A DNA stretch of 52,134 bases from Sulfolobales archaeon (GCA_038881635.1 JAVZPJ010000001.1:234852-286985); one strand, 5' to 3'. Numbered from the stretch's first letter, positions 34,453 to 43,793 are shown. Notes: generated by a model not told the origin, from the letters alone. Numbers and translations are program-made.

Positions 34453-35838
34453 TTGAAGAAGAGAATTATACCTACAGCGCTAACCATCGCAGGTGTTGAC
34501 AGCGGAGGAGGTGCAGGAATAGCGGCGGATCTTAAGACTTTTGCCGCTATAGGAGTTCACGGACTTGTCGCGGTAACCAGTGTAACAGCTCAGAACACCT
34601 ACTCTGTAATGGGGATTCAAGATATATCTCCTCAGATGGTGGAGCTTCAGATAAGAGCTGTAGCTGATGACATGGGTGTTGATGCTGCTAAGACTGGTAT
34701 GCTTAGCAATCCTGAGATTGTGAGAACGGTTGCAAGAGTTGTAAGAAGCTATGGATTTCCGCTGGTAGTAGATCCTGTTATATATGCTAAGAGTGGTGCT
34801 AGACTTCTACTAGAAGAAGCTGTAGAAGTATTAGAGAGAGAACTTCTACCAGAAGCTCTGATAGTAACTCCTAATAGAATGGAAGCTGAGAAGCTTGCAG
34901 GTATGAAGATACATTCTCTAGAAGATGCCGAGATAGCTGCTACAAAGATCTCTAGAGAGTATGGGGTTAGAGCGGTTGTTGTGAAGGGAGGTCATATGGA
35001 AGGTAGTAGCAGTGTTGATGTTCTCTACTATGAAGGTACCATCAGAAGGTTTGAAACTCCAAGAGTTGAGGGATGCACGCATGGTACCGGGTGCTCATTC
35101 TCAGCGGCTATAGCAGCGTATATTGCCAAAGGCTTTGATCTCGTTGAATCTGTTAGAAGAGCCAAGGAGTTTATATACAATGCTATACTTAGATCTTATA
35201 AAATTGGTAGAGGGCACTGTCCTGTTAACCCATCTGCAAATGTGGATCTTGACGCAGAGATCTATAGAGCTCAGAAAGCTCTTAATGAAGTAGTAGAAGA
35301 GCTTATATCAAAAAGATCCGAAGAACTGGCAAGATTAATACCAGAGGTTCAGATGAACATAGTATACTCACCACCAGCATACCTAGCTAAAGATATAAAA
35401 GATGTAGTAGGCATACCTGGTAGAATAGTCAATTATATGGGAAGAGCCAAGGCCTCAGGATATCCTCAGCCTGGTGCTTCGAGTCACATGGCTAGAGCTG
35501 TGCTTACAATGATGCAATTTGATCCAGAGATCAGATCGGGAGTTAACATAGCATATTCTGAAGATATTATAAGAGCTCTAAAAGAACTTGATTTCAAGAT
35601 ATCATATTTTGATCGCAGAGAAGAACCTGAAGAGATCAAAAGAATTGAAGGTGGAACAACTAGATGGGGTATTGAACAAGCTGTGAAGAGGATCAACAAC
35701 ATACCAGATGTTGTGATAGACTTTGGAGAGCATGGTAAAGAACCTCTTATAATGATCTTCGGAAAAGATCCAAGAGATGTAGCAGATAAGTTAAATAGAT
35801 TAATCGATAAGCTGATCTCCTCTTCTCAGAAAAATTAA
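34453..35838 (+). CDS. thiDN: ThiD-ThiN fusion: hydroxymethylpyrimidine kinase / thiamine phosphate synthase
   Basis: The N-terminal 255 residues are a ThiD kinase, with AGVDSGGGAGIAADLKTF, VVDPVIYAKSG and the catalytic GTGCSFSAAIAAYI. The C-terminal 190 residues are a ThiN domain (VQMNIVYSPPAYLAKDI, GRAKASGYPQPGASSHMARAVL, PDVVIDFGEHGKEPLIMIFGKDP), which in archaea makes thiamine phosphate instead of ThiE. The gene starts with TTG and sits only about 55 bases after pcc1, with a TATA-like TTATAAATGG between, so it may have its own promoter. I see no TPP riboswitch before it. Confidence 0.95.
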   Translation: MKKRIIPTALTIAGVDSGGGAGIAADLKTFAAIGVHGLVAVTSVTAQNTYSVMGIQDISPQMVELQIRAVADDMGVDAAKTGMLSNPEIVRTVARVVRSYGFPLVVDPVIYAKSGARLLLEEAVEVLERELLPEALIVTPNRMEAEKLAGMKIHSLEDAEIAATKISREYGVRAVVVKGGHMEGSSSVDVLYYEGTIRRFETPRVEGCTHGTGCSFSAAIAAYIAKGFDLVESVRRAKEFIYNAILRSYKIGRGHCPVNPSANVDLDAEIYRAQKALNEVVEELISKRSEELARLIPEVQMNIVYSPPAYLAKDIKDVVGIPGRIVNYMGRAKASGYPQPGASSHMARAVLTMMQFDPEIRSGVNIAYSEDIIRALKELDFKISYFDRREEPEEIKRIEGGTTRWGIEQAVKRINNIPDVVIDFGEHGKEPLIMIFGKDPRDVADKLNRLIDKLISSSQKN

Positions 35839-35942
35839 TTCAAGATAGATCTCTAAATGCCGTAGTAAAAGCTTCTTCCAGATTAGAATAGAGGAAGAGA
35901 GATCTAAGGGTTTATTTTCATCTATTATCATACGATGTTTTC

Positions 35943-36215
35943 TTATGCTCTTCTAACACTATTCTCTATAATTCTATAAGGGCATTTATCCCAGTTTCTC
36001 ACACATAATTCAGCCTCGTATATTGTGAGGTATCTTCTTAGAGATTTGCAATATGCTGCAGTTATTATCGTTTCTTTTCTTATCTCAACACTTCTGAGCT
36101 CGTAATATGTGCAATCAGATCTATACTCTCTAGGATTTCTAATAGCATATATATGAGGATAGAGTCTTGTTTTATCCGGCACTGTTTTAGCATTGCTATC
36201 AGAGGATTCAGCCAT
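35943..36215 (-). CDS. Small Cys-containing hypothetical protein downstream of alba
   Basis: I do not recognise this 90-residue protein. Four cysteines occur as SDCTYYELR, AAYCKSLRRYLT, AELCVRN and DKCPYRI, in an arrangement that could bind a metal. The N-terminal 20 residues are polar and disordered-looking. It starts nine bases after the alba-like gene, so it is very likely cotranscribed with it. Confidence 0.65.
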   Translation of the reverse strand: MAESSDSNAKTVPDKTRLYPHIYAIRNPREYRSDCTYYELRSVEIRKETIITAAYCKSLRRYLTIYEAELCVRNWDKCPYRIIENSVRRA

Positions 36216-36224
36216 TATATGCTT

Positions 36225-36530
36225 TCACGCTCTTCTTGATATCATTATTGCTATGTATGAGACAAGTCTTCTTCCACTACTCTCTATAGATCCTATTATT
36301 ATATCTTCTGTATTGATAGCATCTTTAAGTCTGCTTCTGATTATATTATATACAGTAGCTGTTTTACTTATGTTTTTCCCTCTTCCTACTAGAACTAATT
36401 TCTCGATACCTTGATTAAGTCTTACTATAGCTTCTGTAGCGTAGGTCATAGGTCTTTCTCTTCCTATGATCAGAATTGGATGCTTGCTTACAAACTTACC
36501 GTTTACTACTGAGAACTCTTTCTCACTCAT
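36225..36530 (-). CDS. Alba-family nucleic-acid-binding protein
   Basis: Alba dimers coat DNA and RNA in crenarchaea. The segments HPILIIGRERPMTYATEAIVRLNQGIEKLVLVGRG, ISKTATVYNIIRSRL and ESSGRRLVSYIAIMI follow the Alba fold order. The lysine pair that Sir2 deacetylates in Sulfolobus Alba (GKKPVMNY) is replaced by Arg-Glu (GRERPMTY), so regulation by lysine acylation at that place is unlikely. That suggests an Alba2-like paralogue. It heads a two-gene leftward unit. Confidence 0.85.
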   Translation of the reverse strand: MSEKEFSVVNGKFVSKHPILIIGRERPMTYATEAIVRLNQGIEKLVLVGRGKNISKTATVYNIIRSRLKDAINTEDIIIGSIESSGRRLVSYIAIMISRRA

Positions 36531-36650
36531 ATAGTAAGACCATTATCCTATCTTAGATTGAAGTTAATAAGCTCAAGAACACATGAGGAACATAAGATTC
36601 CACATGATTAATCTTAAAAATATTAATATATATCGTTAGCAGGGAGGCTA

Positions 36651-37565
36651 TTGAGTATAAGAGTAGGATTGATCGGAGCAGGATATTGGGGCAGGAATAT
36701 TGCAAGAGCAAGTATAGATTCCAAGATACTACATCTTGATAGAGTCTATGATATAGACTATGGGAGGGCTTTAGAACTAGCTCGTATGTACGGTGTGAAA
36801 GCATATAGAGATCTAGAGAGATTTATAGAGGAAGGAGACCTAGATGCTATTCTAATTGCTGTGCCAGCAGATCAACTTTATCCAGTAGCTTTGAAAGTTA
36901 TCGAGAGAAAAAAGAATCTTTTTATCGAAAAACCTGTTGGAGTAAACCTGAGAGAGGTTAGAGATCTAAGAATTAAATGCGAGAATTATGGATTAGTAGC
37001 TGTACCGGGATTCATCTCTAGATTTGATCCTGTAGTGAGATATTTCAGAGAACTTATCAAGGAGAGAGGTTCTCCAACTTATATAAGTATACAAAGATCT
37101 GGGAGAAGAGCTGAGAGGTATATAAGAACACATATACTACTGGATCTAGGAGTTCACGATATAGATATACTCTTCTTCTTGCTCGAGAAAGATATAGATG
37201 TTATTAATGCAGAGATAACAAAGATCAATAATGATCTAGCGTATACAGCGTACATGAAGTATGAAGGAGGGTTTGCAGTACTTCACTCAGATCCTCTGCC
37301 TCTCATGAAGATTAGAAAGCTTATTATTAATTTTGATGATAGAAGCTTTTACGAAGGAGATCTGGTTACATCTGAGGTCAGAGAGGTCTTCAGAGAGGGA
37401 ATTTCAAAATATAACAAGATTATAGCAGAGGAAGAACCCTTAATAGCTGAGCTGAAAGCATTCGCAGAAAGAGTTTTAGGAAGAGATTCCGAGGCTCCGA
37501 CTCTGCGAGATGCTGAAAGAGTTCATGAGATTGTTGAAAGAATATTAAGAATAGGTAGTAAATAG
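36651..37565 (+). CDS. Gfo/Idh/MocA-family NAD(P)-dependent oxidoreductase
   Basis: The N-terminal Rossmann domain starts at GLIGAGYWGRNIARA, and the catalytic-site segment FIEKPVGVNL is the family EKP motif. The LDLGVHDIDILFFLLEKDID motif in the middle holds the usual His/Asp. These enzymes oxidise sugars, inositol or related polyols; the substrate is not predictable here. Length is 304 aa. The TTG start is supported by GGGAGG four bases upstream. The rhomboid gene follows two bases after its stop. Confidence 0.9.
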   Translation: MSIRVGLIGAGYWGRNIARASIDSKILHLDRVYDIDYGRALELARMYGVKAYRDLERFIEEGDLDAILIAVPADQLYPVALKVIERKKNLFIEKPVGVNLREVRDLRIKCENYGLVAVPGFISRFDPVVRYFRELIKERGSPTYISIQRSGRRAERYIRTHILLDLGVHDIDILFFLLEKDIDVINAEITKINNDLAYTAYMKYEGGFAVLHSDPLPLMKIRKLIINFDDRSFYEGDLVTSEVREVFREGISKYNKIIAEEEPLIAELKAFAERVLGRDSEAPTLRDAERVHEIVERILRIGSK

Positions 37566-37567
37566 TT

Positions 37568-38953
37568 GTGGGTATTATCATGATGATACCAGGAGAAGTT
37601 CGGATACCGCGGAGAAAACATGCTTATATCACATATCTTCTCATAGCAGTTAATACAGTAATATACATGATCACATCATACAAAAGCTACTTCATTACAG
37701 CGGATACCAGAATTATATGGGATTACGGCTTTATCCCGGGATATCTGAGCTCTTTGGATGGATGGATCAGGATTCTCACGTCAATGTTTCTTCATGCAAA
37801 TATCCTTCATATATTCTTTAACATGTATTTCCTCTTCATATTTGGAAGAGATGTAGAGAATTTCCTAGGACCTTTTAGATATCTATTGCTCTACATGATC
37901 TCGGGATTCGTGGCCTCAATGACTCACACTTCTATGATTCCTGTCGAAGGTATGGAAAACCTAGGAATACCAGCGATCGGAGCTTCGGGAGCTATCAGCG
38001 GAGTTCTAGGAGCATTCTTACTTTTATATCCCGGAGCTAGACTAGTGCTATGCATACCTATTATAGTATTCCCTCTATGTGGTGTCACGTCGTCATCCTT
38101 CTTTATAATATTCTGGTTTATTCTCCAAATAGTCTCAGCATATCTTCAAGCAGGTTCTGTAGCTTTCTTCGCTCATGTAGGAGGATTTCTAGCAGGTATG
38201 ATGATGTTATATCTCTTAGGAAGAGATCTTGCTGAGAAGAACTTGACTTTACTTCCAGAAAGGATAGACTTTGACTACGTGAGATTCTCCGTAGATAAGG
38301 GGTATGGACTTATTAGAAGAGGTCTGGGGAGATTCTCGAGATCTATAATGATTATAATGATTATAGTGGTGATCAGCGGTCTTCTATATTCTGCATACGA
38401 TTCAACAAAGGATTATGCTGTATACGCTATAAGCGTTAAAGCATCTCTAACAGTATCTGGAGGTACTTACGAGTCTGAGGCAATAGTGATTATAGTAAGG
38501 AAGAATGCATCTCCAAGCTATGTGATAGCACCGATAGCTGATGACATAATTAGAGTTTTATTCAACAGACTCTACTCGGCAGGATACATAGTTAATAACT
38601 CGCTCGCTGATTTCAATGGCTCTATACAGCTTCAAAACCAGAGAGTAGTAATAGAAGGTTTAAAAGCACCTCCAGTATTTCTAGATCTATACATGCCTCT
38701 AGCATCCTATGATAGTAGCGGTGTTATAGTATATGGTTATGGAAATGCTACAACAGAGCTTCTCAGCTGCACAGCCGGCGGTTTTTGTACGATAGGTGGT
38801 GTATGGAAATATAATTATTTTGATCTAAGAAGAATAGGTGTAGAAGGAGTTAGAGAGCTTTTCACCATACCCATACTTATATCACTTATAGTTTCATTGA
38901 CGGTGTTGATAATACTTCTAAAGAGGTATGATTTAAAAATCTCTCTCATGTGA
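37568..38953 (+). CDS. Rhomboid-family intramembrane serine protease
   Basis: The core of about six membrane segments (residues 20-220) carries HANILHIFFNMYFLFIFGRDVE with the conserved Asn, the catalytic Ser in GASGAISGVLGAF, and the catalytic His in FAHVGGFLAGMM. So both members of the Ser-His dyad are present and the protease should be active. After a seventh segment near 260-280 it has about 150 extracytoplasmic residues and a final helix (about 430-455), unusual for a simple rhomboid. GTG at 37568 or ATG at 37580 could start it. Confidence 0.92.
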   Translation: MGIIMMIPGEVRIPRRKHAYITYLLIAVNTVIYMITSYKSYFITADTRIIWDYGFIPGYLSSLDGWIRILTSMFLHANILHIFFNMYFLFIFGRDVENFLGPFRYLLLYMISGFVASMTHTSMIPVEGMENLGIPAIGASGAISGVLGAFLLLYPGARLVLCIPIIVFPLCGVTSSSFFIIFWFILQIVSAYLQAGSVAFFAHVGGFLAGMMMLYLLGRDLAEKNLTLLPERIDFDYVRFSVDKGYGLIRRGLGRFSRSIMIIMIIVVISGLLYSAYDSTKDYAVYAISVKASLTVSGGTYESEAIVIIVRKNASPSYVIAPIADDIIRVLFNRLYSAGYIVNNSLADFNGSIQLQNQRVVIEGLKAPPVFLDLYMPLASYDSSGVIVYGYGNATTELLSCTAGGFCTIGGVWKYNYFDLRRIGVEGVRELFTIPILISLIVSLTVLIILLKRYDLKISLM

Positions 38954-39537
38954 GTCTTTATAAGAAACTAGATTACATGTATAAAAGCAATTTTAGAACC
39001 AAGTTTATTAGAGGGTATATGAGTGAAGAGGATTGGGTGACGGCATTGTCCTCCTACTATAGTGGTATCAAGGTTCCCTGGGTTCCTACAAGAGAGGAAT
39101 TCATAGAACAGGCTCTAGATCTTGCCCAGGTTGGTCCAGGCGATGTAGTATATGATCTAGGTTGCGGAGATGGTAGAATAGTCATAGCTGCTGCGAAGAG
39201 AGGTGCTAAGGCTGTATGTGTAGAGCTTAATCCAGATCTGATTGCAAGAGCTATGGAGAATGCTAGAAAGCATGGTGTTGATCATATGATCAGATTCATT
39301 CAAGATGATTTCATGAATGTAGATCTATCAGACGCATCTGTTGTCTATATGTATCTTCTTACAAGTGTTAATGAAATGTTGAAGCCTAAACTAGCCAAAG
39401 AACTGAAGAAAGGTGCTAGGGTTATCAGTCTCGACTTTGTAATATCAGGTTGGAAAGAATCTAAAGTTCTTAGAGTATCATCGCCAGCTAGATCTGGGGT
39501 CTACTACTTATATATAATAGGTTATAGTGATAGATAG
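38950..39537 (+). CDS. SAM-dependent methyltransferase, aKMT-like protein lysine methyltransferase
   Basis: The class I SAM motif is VVYDLGCGDGRIVIAAAKRG with the acidic VELN motif 20 residues later. The segments WVPTREEFIEQAL before it, and VVYMYLLTSVNEMLKPKLAKELKKGARVIS after it, closely follow the crenarchaeal protein lysine methyltransferase aKMT, which methylates many chromatin and other proteins in Sulfolobus. It overlaps the rhomboid stop by four bases and begins with GTG, so the pair is translationally coupled. The substrate is not determined. Confidence 0.82.
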   Translation: MSLYKKLDYMYKSNFRTKFIRGYMSEEDWVTALSSYYSGIKVPWVPTREEFIEQALDLAQVGPGDVVYDLGCGDGRIVIAAAKRGAKAVCVELNPDLIARAMENARKHGVDHMIRFIQDDFMNVDLSDASVVYMYLLTSVNEMLKPKLAKELKKGARVISLDFVISGWKESKVLRVSSPARSGVYYLYIIGYSDR

Positions 39538-39543
39538 AATCTT

Positions 39544-40119
39544 TCAAGAAAGAATCTTTATTTTAGCTATTTCAACTTTTCTAACAGGATATATTTTTTT
39601 AGCTACTTCGAATAGTTGAGACTGAATCTTTCCTGAGATCACGTCTTTAATAATTTCATCAAGAGTTGACTGCTTAGAGATCTCTGAAATCACATTATAC
39701 ATATTTCTTCTAATAAGTTTCTTCTGAGATGTTTTGCACGTATATGTTGTGAAAGCCACCGCAGAAATTCTCAGCTTAGAACCGTCTTTTGTCTCAAGAT
39801 TTGCTATGAGAGAGATCTTACTACTTTTCCTCTTTGTAAGACTTCTCAGATAATCTCTAGAGAGGTAGACTTCTCTAAAAGCGGTTCTGGCGGTGCTATC
39901 TTCTACTCCTATGATTTTCAAAATAAATCTCATGTGAAGCTGTGACACATCGCCTGTTAGATCGTATAATGTGACCTCGATACTTCTATTTAAAATCTTC
40001 GAAGAATCATCGGCAGGTATTGTTGCTACAGGTATCTCGCCGAGTATAGATGGTGATAATACTGTGAACCACTTCTTATACTTCCACTTTTCACGACCAG
40101 ATACACGTGGCGCAGGCAT
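39544..40119 (-). CDS. rps3ae: Ribosomal protein eS1 (S3Ae)
   Basis: The N-terminal GREKWKYKKWFTVLSPSILGEIPVATIPADD block and RFILKIIGVEDSTARTAFREVYLSRDYLRSL are the defining motifs of eS1. The C-terminal half (YPVRKVEIAKIKIL) is also typical. The length of 191 aa is at the short end for archaea. The gene is single, with 169 bases before the divergent direction of the SDR promoter region. Confidence 0.95.
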   Translation of the reverse strand: MPAPRVSGREKWKYKKWFTVLSPSILGEIPVATIPADDSSKILNRSIEVTLYDLTGDVSQLHMRFILKIIGVEDSTARTAFREVYLSRDYLRSLTKRKSSKISLIANLETKDGSKLRISAVAFTTYTCKTSQKKLIRRNMYNVISEISKQSTLDEIIKDVISGKIQSQLFEVAKKIYPVRKVEIAKIKILS

Positions 40120-40288
40120 TATTTACACACTATTAGAGTGATATCTCTGGAGACTATTAAGCATTACAATCTACAGATCTTATTAGTTTGAGGATTAAAG
40201 CTGGAAGGCTAAACATAAAAGAACTTGAAAACCTGTGAATAATCATTTGATGAGAAACGGTGAGAGTAGATAAGATCTATTTCATTAT

Positions 40289-41035
40289 CTAGAGAGCTCC
40301 AGGTATCTCTATGATAGCTCCGGAGAGATATGGGTTCTTCTCCTCGATAAGATAGTAAACTACCTTAGAAACCTCCTCAGGTTTAGCAGCTCGTTTCAAA
40401 GGCAGTTTTCTCTCTAACTCTCTTCTATATCTCTCTATCTCAGGCTTCTCGATCCATGAAGGTGCCACTCCGACTACTATAATATCTTTCTCGGCAAGTA
40501 TTTCTGCGAGGTATCTAGTTACAGCGTTTAAAGCGGTTTTCGAGGCTATATAAGCTGGTGAAGGTTTCAAAGGATCATATATTTTATGACCTCTCAAAGA
40601 TGAGAGGCATGATATGTTAACTATAACACCATCTCTCATATACTTTGAAGCTTCGATAGCTATTTGATATGGTATTATAAGATTGAGAGTTAACACTTCA
40701 ATCCATCTCTCATAGGTTATAATACGAGGATTCGTGTCATCCCACATAGCAGCACTATTTATCACAGCATCAATACCTTTAAAACAATTGTATGCGTTCT
40801 CAATAAGCCTACTCACATTTTTATCTCTAATCAGATCTTGTTCTACATAACATACCTTATCTTTCAAATCTTCGATAGATCTTCTTTTCTCAGGATCTAG
40901 TTTATCTAGAGATTTAAAAGATCTAACTACTGCAATAATTTTATGACCTCTTCTAATGCCTTCTAATAAGAGATGAGAACCTAGAAATCCTGTGGCTCCT
41001 GTTAAAAGCACTCGTAGAGAGCCCAAGAAAAACAC
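40289..41035 (-). CDS. Short-chain dehydrogenase/reductase family protein
   Basis: The Rossmann motif is LLTGATGFLGSH near residue 10, and the active-site YxxxK is YIASK, about 160 residues in, with the Ser in VNISCLSSL before it. The C-terminal LSGAIIEIPG segment is typical of classical SDRs. The GTGFLGSH form of the nucleotide motif resembles extended SDRs. Substrate unknown. A GTG at 41035 is the first start; a TTG at 41026 with GGTG upstream is a good alternative. It follows proS by 18 bases and probably shares its transcript. Confidence 0.88.
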   Translation of the reverse strand: MFFLGSLRVLLTGATGFLGSHLLLEGIRRGHKIIAVVRSFKSLDKLDPEKRRSIEDLKDKVCYVEQDLIRDKNVSRLIENAYNCFKGIDAVINSAAMWDDTNPRIITYERWIEVLTLNLIIPYQIAIEASKYMRDGVIVNISCLSSLRGHKIYDPLKPSPAYIASKTALNAVTRYLAEILAEKDIIVVGVAPSWIEKPEIERYRRELERKLPLKRAAKPEEVSKVVYYLIEEKNPYLSGAIIEIPGAL

Positions 41036-41053
41036 CTTCTATGGGTTTGAATT

Positions 41054-42520
41054 CTAATACTTTCTAGCCAGCCTAGCTATAGTTCTCGCAGGCCTACCGC
41101 ATATAATACACTTAAGATCTCCTACATCAACTTCTTCCAAAGGAGTTCCGAGAAGATCTACGCCATGCCATGTTTCAGAGAGTTTATGACCGCAAGAATT
41201 GGAGCCGCACCAAGGAACCTCTATGATTCCTCCATCTTCCTTCAAGATCTTTTCGACATCCTCCATATTATTTGCTCTTCTCACTCTAGACCTAAACTCA
41301 CTCCAAGATCTCCTTTTCATCTCTTCCTTCATTTCTCCGAAGACTTCTCTAATTCTTTTCAGGATCTCATCTCTTCTAATAGTCTCACGCTTCATAAGAT
41401 CTCTTCTGAGTATTGTGACGGTTTCACTTTTAATCTCTCTAGGCCCGATCTCTATTCTCACGGGAACGCCTTTTATCTCGTATTTATAGAACTTCTCAAA
41501 AGGTTTACTCTCTCTATCAAGATCTGCCAAAGCTCTTATACCGTTCTCTCTAAGCTCTTCCTCGATTGATTTCGCATGATTCCATACCAGATCCGTCTCA
41601 CTCTCGCTAGAGGTTGAGGGTATGGGTATTATTATAACCTGTATAGGTGCGAAATCAGGAGGTAGTATGAGACCTCTCTCATCTCCGTGGATTGCTATCA
41701 GAGATGCTACAACTCTATCTGAGACACCATAACTAGTCTGCCATCCATAGTCCATAGAGCCATCCCTGAGATGTATCCTGACCTCGAAAACTCTAGTGAA
41801 TGTCTGGCCTAGATGATGTACCGTGCCTATCTGGAGAGCTCTTCCATCAGGCATTAAAGTGTCGAATGCTATCGTATATATAGCTCCGGCAAACTTATCC
41901 CATTCAGGTCTCTTAGAGATCACATAGGGTATGCCTAGCTCATCAAAAAATCTTTTATAGATCTCTATAGCCTCTGCAACCTGTCTATCAGCATCTTCAA
42001 AACTCTCATGAAGTGTATGAGCTTCTTTAAATGTTGTCACCTCCCTTAATCTGATCATAGGTCTTGTAGCTTTGGTCTCGTATCTGAACATACTGACTAT
42101 TTGATAGAGTTTCTTAGGAAGATCTCTATAGCTATGATACCATAGAGACTCCATATATGTTATAGGAATCTCACTAGTAGGTCTTAAAGCTAGTTTTACA
42201 TCAAGAGGCTCCATACCTCCATGGGTAACCCAGTAGACTTGGTCTTCGAATCCTCTTATATGCTCGCTCTCTTTCTTCATCATATCTTCTGTGATCAGTA
42301 GAGGGAAAAGAACCTCCTCATGTCCTGTTGAGTTAAGAAGATCTCTGAGAAGCTTCAATACTAATTCTCTGATCTTAAAACCATAAGGCCTCCAAACACC
42401 CATCCCCTTTATAGGATATCTTCCATAATCATACACCTCAGCCGCATCTAGAACCCAGTCAAACCACTCACTAAAGTGATCTCCATACTTTGTAGGAGGC
42501 TTCTCTATTGTAACCCCCAC
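41054..42520 (-). CDS. proS: Prolyl-tRNA synthetase (archaeal/eukaryotic type)
   Basis: The class II core contains [28 protein letters not shown] (motif 2 area), [18 protein letters not shown] and [33 protein letters not shown] (motif 3). The anticodon-binding domain follows, and the C-terminal zinc domain ends in CIICGRPA. At 488 aa it lacks the bacterial editing insertion, as expected for the archaeal type. It begins with GTG and lies about 70 bases downstream of the atpK gene, in the same direction as the ATP synthase genes. Confidence 0.96.
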   Translation of the reverse strand: MGVTIEKPPTKYGDHFSEWFDWVLDAAEVYDYGRYPIKGMGVWRPYGFKIRELVLKLLRDLLNSTGHEEVLFPLLITEDMMKKESEHIRGFEDQVYWVTHGGMEPLDVKLALRPTSEIPITYMESLWYHSYRDLPKKLYQIVSMFRYETKATRPMIRLREVTTFKEAHTLHESFEDADRQVAEAIEIYKRFFDELGIPYVISKRPEWDKFAGAIYTIAFDTLMPDGRALQIGTVHHLGQTFTRVFEVRIHLRDGSMDYGWQTSYGVSDRVVASLIAIHGDERGLILPPDFAPIQVIIIPIPSTSSESETDLVWNHAKSIEEELRENGIRALADLDRESKPFEKFYKYEIKGVPVRIEIGPREIKSETVTILRRDLMKRETIRRDEILKRIREVFGEMKEEMKRRSWSEFRSRVRRANNMEDVEKILKEDGGIIEVPWCGSNSCGHKLSETWHGVDLLGTPLEEVDVGDLKCIICGRPARTIARLARKY

Positions 42521-42589
42521 AAATGAGTTAGAATGCTAGAGCTAAAAAAGAAAAGAAATCAGAAAAACTCGTAGAGGATGTAAGATTCG

Positions 42590-42961
42590 CTAGCCTCCTA
42601 AGAGTATTAGTAGGATAGATACTATAAGCCCATAAATTCCTAGTCCCTCTGCTAGAACTATTATAAGAAATACCCTTCCAAACAGCTCCGGCTTTTCAGC
42701 CATTGCCGAGAAACCAGAAGCGCCAGCGATTCCTATTGCAAGTCCTGCTCCAATAGCAGCTAATCCTATTGCAAGTCCTGCTCCAATGAACTTACCTAAT
42801 CTATCTATTCCTGAGGGTGCTGCTGCTTGAAATGCTACTCCTCCTCCTGAGATCATGAGTGAGGATATTATTATGCCTATGAATACTATTATGAGTGCTG
42901 CGAATATTAGGCTTGCCGTCACAGCATCAAACTGCATTCTAGTCTGAGCTTTTAAAGCCAA
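42590..42961 (-). CDS. atpK: A-type ATP synthase subunit K (proteolipid ring)
   Basis: This is the membrane rotor subunit that carries the ion. The hairpin consists of FIGAGLAIGLAAIGAGLAIGIAG and VFLIIVLAEGLGIYGLIVSILLI, and the Glu in LAEGLG is the ion-binding carboxylate. An additional N-terminal hydrophobic helix (about residues 17-40) looks like a signal or leader segment, as known for crenarchaeal proteolipids. The TTG at 42961 has GGTG nine bases upstream; the ATG eight codons later is possible. It is the last ATP synthase gene before proS. Confidence 0.93.
   Translation of the reverse strand: MALKAQTRMQFDAVTASLIFAALIIVFIGIIISSLMISGGGVAFQAAAPSGIDRLGKFIGAGLAIGLAAIGAGLAIGIAGASGFSAMAEKPELFGRVFLIIVLAEGLGIYGLIVSILLILLGG
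42731..42787. repeat. Two exact 24-base direct repeats inside atpK
   Basis: The sequence TCCTATTGCAAGTCCTGCTC plus CAAT occurs at 42731-42754 and again at 42764-42787, a 33-base period. It encodes the repeated GAGLAIG glycine helix of the proteolipid. Identity at the DNA level, including third positions, points to recent duplication or gene conversion. Confidence 0.85.
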
Positions 42962-42969
42962 TTACTTAT

Positions 42970-43155
42970 TCACCTTCCACTATATATGTCTTTTATCTCT
43001 TTTAAAGCTCTCTCTCTGTATTCTCTTAGATTCTCTACTCTTTTCTTTCTATACTTATCTATGATCTTGATCAGCTCTTCAATGTATCTTCTCTCGTATT
43101 CTTCTCTTTTTCTCTCAAAAGATTCAATAAGATCTCTGAACAAATTATCTCCCAC
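42970..43155 (-). CDS. Small coiled-coil protein, probable peripheral stalk (subunit H/G-like)
   Basis: A 61-residue charged helix (ERKREEYERRYIEELIKIIDKYRKKR) with heptad-like spacing and no other feature. Its place between the D and K genes, overlapping atpD by 11 bases, suggests it is the peripheral-stalk helix that pairs with subunit E in the A-type ATP synthase. The sequence alone is too simple for a firm call. A GTG start is inferred. Confidence 0.65.
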   Translation of the reverse strand: MGDNLFRDLIESFERKREEYERRYIEELIKIIDKYRKKRVENLREYRERALKEIKDIYSGR

Positions 43156-43786
43156 TCCTTGTAAGCATTTTTGATTTCATAATCTTAAGCCTTATAAATT
43201 CTTCTCGAGATCTTTCTTCTAATGCTAGTCTGATCTTCTTTATTATACTCTGATATGTTGGGATTATATAGTAATCTAGAGAATTTATAAGTTTCTGTGT
43301 GTTTCTAAGCTCTTGGATCAATCTATTTATAGATGCCTCCAGCTCACTTAATTTCACTAGATCTATGATCATGCTTCTAAGTTTTTTAGAGAGAAGATCT
43401 ATATTAGGGGTTGCAAAAAGAAAACTAGGATAAGTCTCTGGAATACTCTTCTCCTCAACCTCAATTATAGGAAGTCTTATACCAAATGCTACTCTCTCCC
43501 CCACCACCAAGCTGAAGCTCTTTGGAGTACTCTCTCCGATAGAATTTAAGGTCATGAATCCTGTTTCAGCCATGGTTAGGAAGTACTGCTCATAGAGTAA
43601 TGAGAGTTCGTTGAAAACCTTCTTCCTAAGTTCTGTATATCTCTCTATGGAAACTCTTATATTGAGAAGTAGAACTTCTCTCTTATCCTCAAGGATCTTT
43701 CTCACTCTGTTAATTATAGAAAGACTTCGTCTTAAAGTGATTAGATTTATCTTCGTAGGAAGTGTTTGTCTAGGGTCTACAGCCAT
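43145..43786 (-). CDS. atpD: A-type ATP synthase subunit D (central stalk)
   Basis: Two long antiparallel helices frame a short beta hairpin. The conserved start (PTKINLITLRRSLSIINRVRKILEDKREVLL) and end (NTQKLINSLDYYIIPTYQSIIKKIRLALEERSREEFIRLKIMK) are those of the D/gamma-like rotor shaft. The length (213 aa) is normal. It starts eight bases after the atpB stop. Confidence 0.95.
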   Translation of the reverse strand: MAVDPRQTLPTKINLITLRRSLSIINRVRKILEDKREVLLLNIRVSIERYTELRKKVFNELSLLYEQYFLTMAETGFMTLNSIGESTPKSFSLVVGERVAFGIRLPIIEVEEKSIPETYPSFLFATPNIDLLSKKLRSMIIDLVKLSELEASINRLIQELRNTQKLINSLDYYIIPTYQSIIKKIRLALEERSREEFIRLKIMKSKMLTRSGR

Positions 43787-43793
43787 TCTCTCT

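Noticed and set aside
40230-40270. TGATGA near 40250 as a box C of a C/D sRNA
   Set aside because: I could not find matching D, C' and D' boxes at proper spacing.
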